Positions 42,475-52,257 of a stretch of DNA of 64,000 nt are shown here, piece by piece. Each line of letters starts with the position of its first letter. The first letter of the stretch is position 1. Position numbers and translations under genes: made by a program. This DNA comes from Cellulomonas fimi (GTDB lineage: Bacteria; Actinomycetota; Actinomycetes; Actinomycetales; Cellulomonadaceae): positions 4,402,001 through 4,466,000 of the forward strand of contig NZ_CP110680.1 in the NCBI RefSeq assembly GCF_028583725.1. Direction: 5' to 3'. A model generated the notes under the pieces. That model had not been told where the DNA came from and ran no database searches. It worked only from the letters and a program-made list of their open reading frames with translations.

Positions 42475-42624
42475 GCGCCGGGCATGCGGTCGGACACGCG
42501 CCGAGCGCCCGGCGTGCGGTCGGGCACGTGCCGAGCGCCCGGCATGCGGTCGGACACGTGCCGAGCGCCCGCCGTGCAGTCGGGCACGCGCCCGGCGCCC
42601 GGCGTGCGGTCGGGCACGCGACCG
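42475..42624. repeat. Five tandem 30-bp repeats
   Basis: Units of exactly 30 bases begin at 42475, 42505, 42535, 42565 and 42595, with core GTGCGGTCGGGCACG and alternating variants CATGCGGTCGGACACG and CGTGCGGTCGGGCACG. The array fills the convergent gap between the ClgR-like and clpP genes. No spacers are present, so it is a minisatellite rather than a CRISPR array. Each unit can form a short stem. Confidence 0.8.
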
Positions 42625-42642
42625 GCCCGACCGCACGCGACG

Positions 42643-43263
42643 TCACGCCGCGGGCAGCGCGGTCGGCACGTCCTTGAGCGTCGCGACGACGCGGTCGGCG
42701 AGCCCGTACTCGACGGCCTGCTCGGCGGTGAGGATGAGGTCGCGGTCGGTGTCGCGCCGCAGCCGCTCGACGCTCTGCCCGGTGTGCCGGGACAGGATCT
42801 GCTCGACCTGCCCGCGCAGCCGCTGGATCTCGGCGGCCTGGATCTCCAGGTCGGCGGCGGTCCCCTCGGCTCCACCGGACGGCTGGTGCAGCAGCACGCG
42901 CGCGTGCTCCAGGACGTGCCGCTGCCCCGGTGTGCCCGCGGCGAGCAGCACGGCGGCGGCGGACGCGGCCTGACCGAGGCAGAACGTCGCGACGGGGGGC
43001 CGGACGTACTGCATCGTGTCGTACACCGCGAGCAGGGCCGTGAGTGAGCCGCCCGGGGAGTTCACGTAGACGTGGATGGGCAGCTCGGCGCTCTCCGACT
43101 GCAGGTGCAGCAGCTGCGCGATGACGACGTTCGCGACGCCGTCGTCGATCTCGGTGCCGAGGAAGACGATCCGGTCGGAGAGCAGCCGCGAGAACACGTC
43201 GGACGTCCGCTCGCCCGTCGGCCGCTGCTCGACGACGTACGGGATCGTGTACTGGCCGGCCAT
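42643..43263 (-). CDS. clpP: ClpP protease subunit (second of pair)
   Basis: A 206-residue ClpP starting [19 protein letters not shown]. Catalytic Ser is in [13 protein letters not shown], His in [11 protein letters not shown] and Asp in the [18 protein letters not shown] segment. N-loop [10 protein letters not shown] and NSPGGS are typical. It forms the peptidase chamber with the upstream ClpP and works with ClpX/ClpC unfoldases encoded elsewhere. It starts at the last base of the preceding stop (TGATG), so the two are translationally coupled. The main actinobacterial clpP pair usually sits by tig-clpX, so this may be an accessory pair. Confidence 0.92.
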   Translation of the reverse strand: MAGQYTIPYVVEQRPTGERTSDVFSRLLSDRIVFLGTEIDDGVANVVIAQLLHLQSESAELPIHVYVNSPGGSLTALLAVYDTMQYVRPPVATFCLGQAASAAAVLLAAGTPGQRHVLEHARVLLHQPSGGAEGTAADLEIQAAEIQRLRGQVEQILSRHTGQSVERLRRDTDRDLILTAEQAVEYGLADRVVATLKDVPTALPAA

Positions 43264-43886
43264 CAGAGCCCCGCCTTCCGCAGGGCGCCGTCGGGGCGGA
43301 CGTCGTCGAGGTGCTCGACGACCTTGTCGACGAACCCGTACTCGAGCGCCTCCGCGGCGGTGAACCAGCGGTCGCGGTCGGAGTCGCGCTCGATGGTCTC
43401 GACGCCCTGCCCGGTGTGCTCGGCGATGAGGCCCTGCATCGTGCGCTTCACGTGCGCCATGTTCTGCGCCTGGATCGCGATGTCGACGGCCGTCCCACCG
43501 ATCCCGCCCGACGGCTGGTGCATGAGCACGCGCGCGTGCCGCAGCGCGAACCGCTTGCCGGGCGTCCCCGCGCTGAGCAGGAACTGCGCGGCCGACGCGG
43601 CGAGCCCCATCGCGAGGGTGGCCACGTCGTTCGGGATGAGCCGCATGGTGTCGTACATGGCGAGCGCCGCGCTGACGGAGCCGCCGGGCGAGTTGATGTA
43701 GAGCGCGATGTCGCGCCGCGGGTCCTCCGCGGACAGCAGCAGGAGCTGCGCGCAGACGCGGTTCGCGACGGCGTCGTCGACCTCCTGCCCCAGCACGACG
43801 ATGCGCTGGTGCAGCAGCCGGGTCGCGAGGTCGTCGTCGAACGGCCGTGCGGTCGGTGGTGCGGCGGTGCGGGCGGTGACGGTCAT
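43263..43886 (-). CDS. clpP: ClpP protease subunit (first of pair)
   Basis: A 207-residue ClpP starting [18 protein letters not shown]. Catalytic Ser in [13 protein letters not shown], His in [11 protein letters not shown], Asp in the [19 protein letters not shown] segment. The ATG at 43886 has GAGGAGGA upstream. Together with the next gene it gives a heteromeric ClpP1P2-type core. A TCTGC-N5-GCAGA palindrome lies 66 bases upstream, with a ClgR-like gene at the far side of the pair. Confidence 0.92.
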   Translation of the reverse strand: MTVTARTAAPPTARPFDDDLATRLLHQRIVVLGQEVDDAVANRVCAQLLLLSAEDPRRDIALYINSPGGSVSAALAMYDTMRLIPNDVATLAMGLAASAAQFLLSAGTPGKRFALRHARVLMHQPSGGIGGTAVDIAIQAQNMAHVKRTMQGLIAEHTGQGVETIERDSDRDRWFTAAEALEYGFVDKVVEHLDDVRPDGALRKAGL

Positions 43887-44150
43887 CGGGGTCCTCCTCG
43901 GTTCGTCGGTCCCTCGACGTTCGCACCGCACCGGCTGCCCCGGCCGCCCGCTCTGCCCTGAGCAGATCCGCCCCGGGCAGACACCCGCTGGCCCACCGAC
44001 GACCCGTCCACGCGACGACCCGGCGCCGGCGACCGGAGACGGCGTCTCAGCGGTCACCATCACCGGGTCGGACGCGGCCGACGATCGCCGCGAGAGCGGC
44101 GCAGTGACGAGACGCGTGCCGGAGAGGTGTGCCGCCACGGCGGACGGCAG
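43887..44150. promoter_or_regulatory. clpP promoter region with ClgR-type palindrome
   Basis: The palindrome TCTGCCCTGAGCAGA is at 43952-43966, followed by GGGCAGACA near 43976, which repeats one arm of the site at 41823. The rest of the stretch up to the rplI terminator shows no gene. Confidence 0.5.
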
Positions 44151-44182
44151 AGGCCCCCGGGACCGGACGGTCCCAGGGGCCT
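44151..44182 (-). terminator. Terminator of the rpsF-ssb-rpsR-rplI operon
   Basis: A stem of 14 bp with one mismatch (AGGCCCCCGGGACC / GGTCCCAGGGGCCT) around loop GGAC, 20 bases past the rplI stop. Confidence 0.75.
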
Positions 44183-44201
44183 CGCGTACGTCAGGCGGGT
44201 G

Positions 44202-44651
44202 TCAGCCGGCGACGACCTTGACGGTCACCTTCGCGGCGACGTCCGCGTGCAGGCGGACGGACACCTTGTACTCGCCGGTCGCCTTGATCGGCTGGCCGAT
44301 CTCGACCTTGCGCTTGTCGATCGCCGGGGCGCCCGACGCCTTGACCGCGTCCGCGATCTCGGCGGTCGTGACGGCACCGAACAGGCGACCCGAGTCGCCC
44401 GCCTTGGCGGTGATGACGACGGCCTTCGACTCGAGCGAGTCGCGGACGGCCTTGGCGTCGTCGAGCGTCGCGATCTCACGGGCCTTGCGGGCCTTGCGGA
44501 TCGCGGTGACGTCCTTCTCGGCACCCTTGGTCCACGGCGTGGCCAGGTTGCGCGGGATGAGGTAGTTGCGGGCGTACCCGTCCTTCACCTCGACGACGTC
44601 GCCGGGGGCACCGAGACCGGTGACCTCGTGGGTCAGGATGATCTTCGCCAT
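44202..44651 (-). CDS. rplI: 50S ribosomal protein L9
   Basis: A 149-residue protein starting [20 protein letters not shown], then [20 protein letters not shown], the L9 signature of the 23S rRNA-binding N-domain. A long connecting helix and the C-terminal domain follow, ending VTVKVVAG. It is the last gene of the rpsF-ssb-rpsR-rplI operon and lies before the terminator hairpin. Confidence 0.97.
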   Translation of the reverse strand: MAKIILTHEVTGLGAPGDVVEVKDGYARNYLIPRNLATPWTKGAEKDVTAIRKARKAREIATLDDAKAVRDSLESKAVVITAKAGDSGRLFGAVTTAEIADAVKASGAPAIDKRKVEIGQPIKATGEYKVSVRLHADVAAKVTVKVVAG

Positions 44652-44666
44652 GTCAGGTCTCCTTTC

Positions 44667-44903
44667 TCAGCGGGCCGACGACGAGTACGGCAGCAGGGCC
44701 ATCTCGCGGGCGTTCTTGACGGCACGCGCGATCGCGCGCTGCTCCTGCACGGACACGCCCGTCACGCGACGCGCGCGGATCTTCCCGCGGTCGGAGATGA
44801 ACTTCCGCAGCAGGGCGGTGTCCTTGTAGTCGACCGTCTCGATCTTGGCGGCCTTGAGGGGGTTCTGCTTCTTCTTGGGCTTGCGAACAACGGCCTTGGC
44901 CAT
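44667..44903 (-). CDS. rpsR: 30S ribosomal protein S18 (zinc-free form)
   Basis: A 78-residue protein starting [20 protein letters not shown], then [20 protein letters not shown] and ending [10 protein letters not shown]. The CxxC zinc ligands found in many actinobacterial S18 proteins are absent, the usual state in Micrococcales as I recall it. If a zinc-binding paralogue exists elsewhere the two may swap with zinc supply. Start at 44903; 15 bases separate its stop from rplI. Confidence 0.96.
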   Translation of the reverse strand: MAKAVVRKPKKKQNPLKAAKIETVDYKDTALLRKFISDRGKIRARRVTGVSVQEQRAIARAVKNAREMALLPYSSSAR

Positions 44904-44980
44904 CGTGGTGCTCCTTCGTTCGGAGCCCCGGGCTTTGCCGGACCCGGGGATGGGATGTCTGGGGGTTGGGGACCCGCCGG

Positions 44981-45511
44981 TCAGAACGGGGGCTCGTCGG
45001 AGTAGCCGCCGCCACCGGAACCACCCGCGGGAGTCGCCCACGGGTCGTCCTGCTGGCCGCCGCCGCCACCGCCGCCGTAGCCACCGCCGCCACCGGAGTA
45101 GCCGCCGCCGCCGCCACCGCCACCGCTGAAGCCGCCGCCACCCGAACGCTGGGTCCGGGTGACCTTGGCCGTGGCGTAGCGGAGCGAGGGGCCGACCTCG
45201 TCGACCTGCAGCTCGTACACGGTGCGCTTCTCGCCCTCACGGGTCTCGTAGGAGCGCTGCACGAGCCGGCCGGTGACGATGACGCGGGTGCCCTTGGTGA
45301 GCGACTCGGCGACCGACTCGGCCGCCTCCCGCCAGATCGAGCAGCGCAGGAACAGCGTGTCGCCGTCCTTCCACTCGTTGCTCTGGCGGTCGAACGTGCG
45401 CGGCGTCGACGCGACGGTGAAGTTCGCCACCGCCGCACCCGACGGGGTGAAGCGGAGCTCGGGGTCCCCCGTGAGGTTCCCGATCACCGTGATGGTGGTC
45501 TCACCAGCCAT
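44981..45511 (-). CDS. ssb: Single-stranded DNA-binding protein
   Basis: A 176-residue protein. The OB fold covers residues 1-115 ([20 protein letters not shown], then [20 protein letters not shown] and [13 protein letters not shown]). It is followed by a very glycine-rich linker and the acidic partner-binding tip DEPPF. SSB coats unwound DNA and recruits replication and repair proteins through the tip. It lies between rpsF and rpsR, the standard order. Confidence 0.97.
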   Translation of the reverse strand: MAGETTITVIGNLTGDPELRFTPSGAAVANFTVASTPRTFDRQSNEWKDGDTLFLRCSIWREAAESVAESLTKGTRVIVTGRLVQRSYETREGEKRTVYELQVDEVGPSLRYATAKVTRTQRSGGGGFSGGGGGGGGYSGGGGGYGGGGGGGQQDDPWATPAGGSGGGGYSDEPPF

Positions 45512-45595
45512 GCCAGCTCCTCGCTCGTTCGATCAGTCGGAAACGGTCCTGGGGACCGCACGTCGGTTCCGCACGGTACGCGCGGAGACCGACAC

Positions 45596-45889
45596 TCACG
45601 CGTCGGCGCGCAGCACCTTGGTCCGCAGGACGACCTCGTTGAGGCCGAGCTGACGGTCGAGCTCCTTGGCGGTCGCGGGCTCCGCGGTGAAGTCGACGAC
45701 GGCGTAGATGCCCTCGGACTTCTTCTTGATGTCGTACGCGAGGCGACGACGGCCCCAGATGTCCACCTTGTCGACGGTGCCACCGTCGGTCTTGACGACC
45801 GACAGGTACTTGTCGAGCGACGGGGCGACGGTGCGCTCCTCGATCTCGGGGTCGAGGATGATCATGATCTCGTACTGACGCAGGCTCAT
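45596..45889 (-). CDS. rpsF: 30S ribosomal protein S6
   Basis: A 97-residue protein starting [20 protein letters not shown], with [20 protein letters not shown] in the core. The ATG at 45889 is preferred over one two codons earlier because AGGAGG lies five bases before it. First gene of the ribosomal/ssb operon. S6 binds the central 16S domain with S18. Confidence 0.96.
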   Translation of the reverse strand: MSLRQYEIMIILDPEIEERTVAPSLDKYLSVVKTDGGTVDKVDIWGRRRLAYDIKKKSEGIYAVVDFTAEPATAKELDRQLGLNEVVLRTKVLRADA

Positions 45890-46084
45890 ACCCACCTCCT
45901 CTGGTCTCGGCGGTCACGGTCGTTCCGTGACAGGAGGGTTCTGTGCGTCGCTGCGCGTGCTCGTCGGGCCGATCGGCGGCCGCCGGGCACAGGCACAGCA
46001 AGGGCCAAGCCTACCGGCCCGCCGCCACCCGCCGAAATCGCGGGTCGACGACGGGCCGGCAGGCCCGGACGTGCGGGGGCGGCG

Positions 46085-48544
46085 TCAGCCGCCGTTGCCC
46101 CCGCCGCCGCCGTTGTTGCCACCCGCGTTGGCGGGCTGCGTCGGCTGCGGCGTCGGCTGCTGGGTCGGCGGCGGCTGGGTCGGCTGCGGCTTCGGACCCG
46201 TCGAGACGACGATGGTCACCGTGCTGCCGGGCGCCGCCTGCCCGCCGCGCGGGTCGGCGCGGATCACGCGACCGGTCGTGACCGTGTCGGACGACTCCTT
46301 CTGGACCACCACCACGAGTCCCAGCGCGTCGAGCGTCGCCGTGGCGTCGGCCTCGAGCTTGCCCTCGACGTTCGGCACGTCGACCACGGTCGGCTCCGGC
46401 GGGGCCTCGGTCGCGGGCGCCTCGGTCGCCGTCTCCGTCGGGAGGGGCGTCGCGCTGGGCTTGCCGCCGACGTTCGCACGCGGCGGGAACTGCTGGACGT
46501 CGGCGTACTGCGGCAGCGTGAAGGCCTGCTTCATGTACGACTGCCAGATGAACGCCGGCCAGGTGGAGCCGGTGACGTACTTGACGCTGCCGATGGGCGA
46601 GATCGACTCGTCCGACGTCCCGTCCGGCGCCTTCTGCGACATCGCCACGACCGTCGCCATGTTCGGCGTGAAGCCGGCGAACCACGCCGCCTTGTTGTCG
46701 TTCGTCGTCCCGGTCTTGCCGGCGATCGGACGTCCGAGCGGCTTGATCCACGTCTTGCCCGAGCCGTTCTGCACGACCTGCTGCATCGCGAAGCTGGTGT
46801 CCGCCATGACGTCGGCCTGGAAGACGCGCTCACCCTCGCTGGGCGCCTGGTACGCGGTGCTGCCGTCCGGGTTCGTCACGATCGCGACCACGTGGACGGG
46901 GAACTTCACGCCCTGGTTCGCGAACGTCGCGTACGCGTGCGCCAGGTCGATCGGGTGGATCGCGTCGGTCCCGAGCACGTTCGACACGTTCTGCGGGCTG
47001 ACCCCGGGCACACCCGCCCGGGCGGCCACGTCCGCCGTCTTGTCGGGGCCGACCTCGATGTTGAGCTGCGCGTAGACGGTGTTGACCGACAGCTCCGTCG
47101 CCTTCACGAGGTCGATGGTGCCGAAGTTGTCGCCGTCGAAGTTCCGGACCGGCGTGTTGCCGCCGTCCCACTCGGGGAACTTCTGCCCCGAGCGCCCGTT
47201 GTACGTCTTCTTCAGCGGGATGCCGTTCTCGAGCCCGGCGACGAGGGCGAACGGCTTGAACGTCGAACCGCCCTGGACGTTCTCGAACGTCGCGTGGTTG
47301 CGCTGGTCGGTCTCGTTGTTCGGGCCGCCGTAGAGCGCGACGATCCCGCCGGTCTGCGGGTCGATCGACGTGATGGAGTACTTCGTCCGCTCGCCCGGCA
47401 CCGCGCCGTCCTGGCGCTCGAGCGCGCCCGCCCGGAACCCGTCGGCGGTCGCGATCGCCATGTCCTGCAGCGGCTTGCGGATCGTCGTCACGACGGACAT
47501 GCCGGCGCGGTTGATGTCGTCCTCGGACATCGTCAGCGGCGAGCCGGCGAGCTCCTTCTTCACCATCTGCAGCAGCAGGCCGTTCGGGCCCATCTTCGAC
47601 TGCGACGGCTGCTCCGGGATGAGCGTGGCGGAGGGGAACACGAGCGTCGCGCGCTCGGCCGCCGGGAGCGCGCCGATGTCGACCATGTTGTCGAGCACGT
47701 AGTTCCAGCGGGCCTCGGCCTTCTCGGGGCTGACCGCCGGGTCCCAGTTGTTGGGCGACGGGATGATGCCCGCGAGCACGGCCGCCTCGGACACGCTGAG
47801 GTCCTTCGCACCCTTGCCGAAGTACGACTGGGCGGCGGCCTCGATGCCGTACGAGTCACGGCCGAAGTAGATGGTGTTGAGGTAGCGCTCGAGGATCTTG
47901 CCCTTGTCCTCGGTGCGCGCGAGCTTGATCGCGAGCAGCGCCTCGCGCGCCTTGCCGACGTAGTCGGTGGTCGTCGAGAAGTAGTAGCGCTCGACGTACT
48001 GCTGCGTCAGCGTCGAACCACCCTGCGTCTTGCCGCCGCGCACGTTGTTGAGGAAGGCGCGCGCCATGCCGACGGGGTCGACGCCCGAGTTGGTCTCGAA
48101 CGTCTTGTCCTCGGCGGCGATGACCGCCTTGCCGACGTACTCGGGCAGCGACGCGAGCTCGACGATCGTGCGCTTCTGCACCGCGAACGTGCCCATGACC
48201 TCGCCGTGCGGCTGGTCGGGGGTCTCGGGGGCGAAGTAGACGGTCGTCGTCTGGGCTGCGGTGTCGGCGTTGGGGTCCGGGATCGTCACGCTGTTGTACG
48301 CCGCGACCGCGCCGCCCAGCATGAGGAAGACGAGCGTCACGAACGAGCCGAGCACGAAGCGCCACGACGGCAGCCAGCGGTGCAGGCCGGTGTAGCCCGA
48401 GCGCGGGTAGTCGAAGAACCGGCGCTTGCGCGGCGCGACGCCGGCGGCGCCCGTGGTGGAGGCGGTGGTGGCGCTCGACGCCGGACGGGTGCGCGTGCTG
48501 CGACGCGACCGTGCGGGCGCGGCGCGCCGGTTCGTGCCTGCCAA
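46085..48544 (-). CDS. ponA: Class A penicillin-binding protein with PASTA domain
   Basis: An 819-residue bifunctional peptidoglycan synthase. A basic cytoplasmic tail (residues 1-60) precedes one membrane helix at about 62-83 (WRFVLGSFVTLVFLMLGG). The GT51 transglycosylase has the catalytic Glu in AAEDKTFETNSGVDP, then GGSTLTQQ. The transpeptidase has SxxK in GGSTFKPFAL, SVN in TELSVNTVY and KTGTT in IAGKTGTTND. One PASTA domain at about 700-770 (VVDVPNVEGKLEADATATL) and a Pro/Gln/Gly tail end it. It lies upstream of rpsF as ponA1 does in mycobacteria. The start is an uncommon TTG at 48544, supported by AGGAAGG nine bases upstream. Confidence 0.94.
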   Translation of the reverse strand: MAGTNRRAAPARSRRSTRTRPASSATTASTTGAAGVAPRKRRFFDYPRSGYTGLHRWLPSWRFVLGSFVTLVFLMLGGAVAAYNSVTIPDPNADTAAQTTTVYFAPETPDQPHGEVMGTFAVQKRTIVELASLPEYVGKAVIAAEDKTFETNSGVDPVGMARAFLNNVRGGKTQGGSTLTQQYVERYYFSTTTDYVGKAREALLAIKLARTEDKGKILERYLNTIYFGRDSYGIEAAAQSYFGKGAKDLSVSEAAVLAGIIPSPNNWDPAVSPEKAEARWNYVLDNMVDIGALPAAERATLVFPSATLIPEQPSQSKMGPNGLLLQMVKKELAGSPLTMSEDDINRAGMSVVTTIRKPLQDMAIATADGFRAGALERQDGAVPGERTKYSITSIDPQTGGIVALYGGPNNETDQRNHATFENVQGGSTFKPFALVAGLENGIPLKKTYNGRSGQKFPEWDGGNTPVRNFDGDNFGTIDLVKATELSVNTVYAQLNIEVGPDKTADVAARAGVPGVSPQNVSNVLGTDAIHPIDLAHAYATFANQGVKFPVHVVAIVTNPDGSTAYQAPSEGERVFQADVMADTSFAMQQVVQNGSGKTWIKPLGRPIAGKTGTTNDNKAAWFAGFTPNMATVVAMSQKAPDGTSDESISPIGSVKYVTGSTWPAFIWQSYMKQAFTLPQYADVQQFPPRANVGGKPSATPLPTETATEAPATEAPPEPTVVDVPNVEGKLEADATATLDALGLVVVVQKESSDTVTTGRVIRADPRGGQAAPGSTVTIVVSTGPKPQPTQPPPTQQPTPQPTQPANAGGNNGGGGGNGG

Positions 48545-48835
48545 GGCGGTGCCTTCCTGACGACGACAAGTCCGCGGGACGTCGCGCCGGTGGCCATCGG
48601 GGGTCGGCCGGATCCGGGCGCACGTCTACCGCGGAGCCCAGTATGGGGGCACGCGCTGTGTCCGCCCAGGGATGGGAGGCCCGTCCGGCCGGACCCTTCA
48701 CACGATCGGCACGGAGCACCCAGCCCTCCCCCGCGAGCGGCCGTTCCTGTGTGGCGTGGGTCACCGATCGCACAGGTCGGAGGCCGTCCGCGCACGCGTG
48801 ACTTGTCCGGAGGCATCGGCTCGACATACTCTCCG

Positions 48836-48856
48836 GATGTATCGAGTTGATACATC
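48836..48856. promoter_or_regulatory. PadR-type operator
   Basis: Perfect 8-base arms GATGTATC and GATACATC with spacer GAGTT, 100 bases before the padR start. ATGTAT/ATACAT palindromes are the usual PadR-family targets, so this is a likely autoregulatory site that also controls ino1. Confidence 0.75.
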
Positions 48857-48955
48857 GACGGCCATCCGCCTCGACGAAGCGGTCCGGACGTCGTCCTGTT
48901 CGTCCCGGTGCGCCTCCCGCGCCCGGACCGTACCAAGCCTGGAGGAGGTAGCGCC

Positions 48956-49612
48956 GTGCGTGGTCGTTCCGACGTGCTCGAGCCCGCCATCCTCGGGCTG
49001 CTGCACGAGTCCCCCATGCACGGGTACGAGCTGCGCAAGCGGCTCAACCTCGTGCTCGGGTCGTTCCGCGCGCTGTCCTACGGGTCGCTGTACCCCTGCC
49101 TCAAGTCGCTCGTCGACCGCGGCTGGATCGTCGGCACCGAGTCCGCCCCCGGCGCCGCGCACGGCGTCGGCAGCAAGCGCGCGCGGATCGTCTACCAGCT
49201 CACGGCCGACGGCAAGGAACACCTCCAGCAGGTGCTCGCGTCGTCCGGGCCGTCCGCCTGGGAGGACGAGAACTTCGACGTCCGGTTCGCGTTCTTCGCG
49301 CAGACCGACGCCGAGACCAGGCTCCGGATCCTCGAGGGCAGGCGCACCCGCCTGACGGAACGCCTCGAGACGATCCGTGTGTCCTTCGCCCGCACCCGCG
49401 AGCGCATGGACGAGTACACGCTCGAGCTCCAGCGGCACGGCCTCGAACAGGTCGAGCGAGAGGTCCGCTGGCTCGACGGGCTCATCGACAACGAGCGCGG
49501 CCACCGTCGCGCGCGTACCGCAGGCACCGGCCGCCCGGCCGGAGCCGACACCACCGCTGTGCCGTCCGACTCCGTCGACACGGCGAACACCACCGAGAAG
49601 GAGCGAGGATGA
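48956..49612 (+). CDS. PadR-family transcriptional regulator
   Basis: A 218-residue protein starting at a GTG behind GGAGGAGG ([20 protein letters not shown]). The winged helix covers residues 5-85 ([20 protein letters not shown], then [17 protein letters not shown]). The C-terminal helices (residues 100-180, [20 protein letters not shown]) form the PadR dimer domain. Its last four bases overlap the ino1 start. The same padR-ino1 pair occurs in mycobacteria (Rv0047c-Rv0046c), where the regulator acts on inositol synthesis genes. The operator at 48836 suggests autorepression. Confidence 0.9.
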   Translation: MRGRSDVLEPAILGLLHESPMHGYELRKRLNLVLGSFRALSYGSLYPCLKSLVDRGWIVGTESAPGAAHGVGSKRARIVYQLTADGKEHLQQVLASSGPSAWEDENFDVRFAFFAQTDAETRLRILEGRRTRLTERLETIRVSFARTRERMDEYTLELQRHGLEQVEREVRWLDGLIDNERGHRRARTAGTGRPAGADTTAVPSDSVDTANTTEKERG

Positions 49613-50700
49613 CCTCCATCCGCGTCGCCATCGTCGGCGTCGGCAACTGCGCCGCGTCGCTGGTCCAGGGCGTGCACTACTACGCCGACGCCGACCCGAA
49701 CGGCACCGTGCCGGGTCTCATGCACGTGCAGTTCGGTGACTACCACGTGCGTGACATCGAGTTCGTCGCGGCCTTCGACGTCGACGCGAAGAAGGTCGGC
49801 TTCGACCTGTCCGAGGCGATCGTCGCCTCCGAGAACAACACCATCAAGATCTGCGACGTCCCGCCGCTCGGCGTGACCGTGCAGCGCGGCCACACGCTCG
49901 ACGGCCTCGGCAAGTACTACTCGCAGACCATCGAGGAGTCCGACGCCGAGCCCGTCGACATCGTCGCCACGCTCCGCGAGGTCCAGGCCGACGTCCTCAT
50001 CTGCTACCTGCCCGTCGGGTCGGAGGCCGCCGCGAAGTTCTACGCGCAGGCCGCCATCGACGCGGGCGTCGCGTTCGTCAACGCCCTGCCCGTCTTCATC
50101 GCGTCCGACCCCGAGTGGGCCGCGAAGTTCGAGGCCGCCGGTGTCCCGATCGTCGGCGACGACATCAAGTCGCAGGTCGGCGCGACCATCACGCACCGCG
50201 TGCTCGCCCGCCTGTTCGAGGACCGCGGCGTCATCCTGGACCGCACGTACCAGCTGAACGTCGGCGGCAACATGGACTTCAAGAACATGCTCGAGCGCGA
50301 GCGCCTGGAGTCCAAGAAGGTCTCGAAGACGCAGGCCGTCACCTCCAACCTCTCCGGCCCGCTGGCCGGCAAGAAGGAGGACCGCAACGTCCACATCGGC
50401 CCGTCGGACTACGTCGCGTGGCTCGACGACCGCAAGTGGGCGTACGTCCGCCTCGAGGGTCGCGCCTTCGGTGAGGTCCCGCTGAACCTCGAGTACAAGC
50501 TCGAGGTCTGGGACTCCCCGAACTCGGCCGGCATCATCATCGACGCCCTGCGCGCCGCGAAGATCGCCAAGGACCGCGGCATCGGCGGCCCGATCCTGTC
50601 CGCGTCGACGTACTTCATGAAGTCGCCGCCCGTCCAGATGGAGGACCAGAAGGGCCGCGCCCAGCTGGAGTCCTTCATCCGCGGTGAGGTCGAGCGCTGA
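49609..50700 (+). CDS. ino1: Inositol-3-phosphate (myo-inositol-1-phosphate) synthase
   Basis: A 363-residue NAD-dependent enzyme starting [20 protein letters not shown], where GVGNCAAS is the Rossmann loop. It has the family marks [33 protein letters not shown] and the catalytic-domain [11 protein letters not shown], then [12 protein letters not shown]. It converts glucose-6-phosphate to inositol-3-phosphate, the first step to phosphatidylinositol and mycothiol. Mycothiol in turn would serve DinB-type enzymes such as the one at 41240. Co-transcribed with padR (ATGA overlap) and followed by a strong terminator. Confidence 0.96.
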   Translation: MTSIRVAIVGVGNCAASLVQGVHYYADADPNGTVPGLMHVQFGDYHVRDIEFVAAFDVDAKKVGFDLSEAIVASENNTIKICDVPPLGVTVQRGHTLDGLGKYYSQTIEESDAEPVDIVATLREVQADVLICYLPVGSEAAAKFYAQAAIDAGVAFVNALPVFIASDPEWAAKFEAAGVPIVGDDIKSQVGATITHRVLARLFEDRGVILDRTYQLNVGGNMDFKNMLERERLESKKVSKTQAVTSNLSGPLAGKKEDRNVHIGPSDYVAWLDDRKWAYVRLEGRAFGEVPLNLEYKLEVWDSPNSAGIIIDALRAAKIAKDRGIGGPILSASTYFMKSPPVQMEDQKGRAQLESFIRGEVER

Positions 50701-50719
50701 TCCGGAGCGCAGCGGAGGT

Positions 50720-50753
50720 CGAGAGGGTCGGTGCGCCAGCACCGGCCCTCTCG
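50720..50753 (+). terminator. ino1 terminator hairpin
   Basis: A 15-bp stem (CGAGAGGGTCGGTGC / GCACCGGCCCTCTCG, one G-U) with a 4-base loop 20 bases after the ino1 stop. It may serve the convergent gene at 50797 as well. Confidence 0.85.
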
Positions 50754-50796
50754 GCCGTAGCGGAGCGCAAGATCAGCGCGACAGGCCCTCAACGCG

Positions 50797-52257
50797 TCAC
50801 CGCGTCGGCAGGCCCACTCCCCGCACGGCCCAGCTCGACATCCCTACGGCCCACTGCGGCACGTCCGCCGTGGGCTCGGGCTGCGGTGCGACGACCACCG
50901 ACGTACCCGCGTCGACGTCGTACGCCGTCAGGACAGCGGGCGTCGCCTCCTGGCACGAGCTGCGCGACCTGACGTAGGCGACCCCACCGGCAGCGGTGAC
51001 GTCGACGCTGCCGGCGGGCGCGTCGAGCAGCGGCACGAGCCGCCGCCCGTCCCAGACGGCCGCGCCTGCGTCGCACGCGTCGGCGCCACGTTCGACCATC
51101 CGCACGACGGTCCTGCCACCGGTAAGGGTGGCACCGCCCCACCGTTCCGGGATCGGTTCACCGTCCGCGAGCTGCTGGAGCAGCGTGACCTGGGTCGACG
51201 CGCCGGCGATGTCGAAGCGGTACAACGCCGCGTCCGCCGCGACCTCCTCGCTGCCGACGATCGTCCGGTCGGCGCAGACGACGAGCAAGGAGCCCTCGTC
51301 GAGCCAGCTCACCGCGTCGCACCGCTTCCCCGGCACGCCGTACTCCAGCTCGGTGCGGTGACCGTCCCGGACGTCGATCACCGCGAGCAGGGTGTCGTAC
51401 CCCCAGACGCTGGTGGCGATCCTCGTCTTCGTCGGGTCGAGGAGCGGCGCATGCAGGCCAAGGCCGCCGACGAGCTCGAGCGCGCCGTCGTCGGTCCGGC
51501 GGAACACGTCCGAGGTGGCGGCGTCCGTACTGGTCGCGTTGCTCCACAGTTCGTCGCCGTCGGCCGTGAGCCCGTGGTACCAGGGGCCGTCCGCGTAGCG
51601 GTTCAAGTCGAGGGGGGTCGGCGTCAGCGTGCCGGTCTCGAGGTCGAGCTCCGCCCGGGGTTCGCGCGCGCTCGAGGCGCCGCCGACGGAGTCGATGCTG
51701 ACCACCGCGGTCGTCGAGCCGGCGTCCCACCGCAGGAGCGACACGGCGGTGTCGAGCGGCAGGTCGACGACCCGGTACCGCTCGCCCGTCGGGGACACCA
51801 GGACCACGGTGTTCACGAGCGCGACGGGCACCTGCAGGTCGTGTTGCGAGGGCTCGGACCGGTAGACCGTGAGGACCCAACCGGGCGTCGTCGCCGCGAG
51901 CAGCCCTGGCGGCAGGGCCGTCGTCGGCGGGAGTCCGGGGATCTCGTCGAGCGTGGCGCTCGCCGTCGGCGACGGCGCCGGCGTGGCGGACGAGCGGGGG
52001 GTCGCGCTCGCGCTCGGCGTCGGCGTGTCCGCCGGGACGGGGGCCTCGCGCTGCTGCCAGCCGAGCCACGACGCGGCCCCCAGGACCACGACGGCCGTCC
52101 CCGCACCTCCGACCTGGAGCGTGCGGCGCAGGGCGCGCCGACGACGGACGCGACGCGCCGTCCCCGCCAGCACCGACGCGGTCGGCTCCAGCCCGGCCAT
52201 CGAGCTCTCCCGGGCGGCGACGTTCTCGTGCATGAGGTCGGTCAGGTCACGCGTCAC
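50797..52257 (-). CDS. Membrane-anchored regulator of sigma factor, copy 1
   Basis: A 486-residue protein starting MTRDLTDLMHENVAARESSM. A cytoplasmic N-terminus of about 45 residues is followed by one membrane helix (LQVGGAGTAVVVLGAASWLG), a Pro/Ser/Thr linker, and a large exported beta-rich domain (about 100-486, propeller-like repeats such as DELWSNATSTDAATSDVFRR). It is the partner of the sigma factor at 52247, which it overlaps by 11 bases. It is a paralogue of the protein at 52902 in layout and context. The anti-sigma role is inferred; no zinc motif is seen. Confidence 0.7.
   Translation of the reverse strand: MTRDLTDLMHENVAARESSMAGLEPTASVLAGTARRVRRRRALRRTLQVGGAGTAVVVLGAASWLGWQQREAPVPADTPTPSASATPRSSATPAPSPTASATLDEIPGLPPTTALPPGLLAATTPGWVLTVYRSEPSQHDLQVPVALVNTVVLVSPTGERYRVVDLPLDTAVSLLRWDAGSTTAVVSIDSVGGASSAREPRAELDLETGTLTPTPLDLNRYADGPWYHGLTADGDELWSNATSTDAATSDVFRRTDDGALELVGGLGLHAPLLDPTKTRIATSVWGYDTLLAVIDVRDGHRTELEYGVPGKRCDAVSWLDEGSLLVVCADRTIVGSEEVAADAALYRFDIAGASTQVTLLQQLADGEPIPERWGGATLTGGRTVVRMVERGADACDAGAAVWDGRRLVPLLDAPAGSVDVTAAGGVAYVRSRSSCQEATPAVLTAYDVDAGTSVVVAPQPEPTADVPQWAVGMSSWAVRGVGLPTR

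Noticed and set aside
42475..42624. Possible CRISPR array
   Set aside because: Units are directly contiguous with no spacers and no cas genes are in the window.
44966..48850. Very long (about 1290-codon) plus-strand frame across ssb, rpsF and ponA
   Set aside because: It is a high-GC shadow frame; four well-conserved genes lie on the opposite strand.
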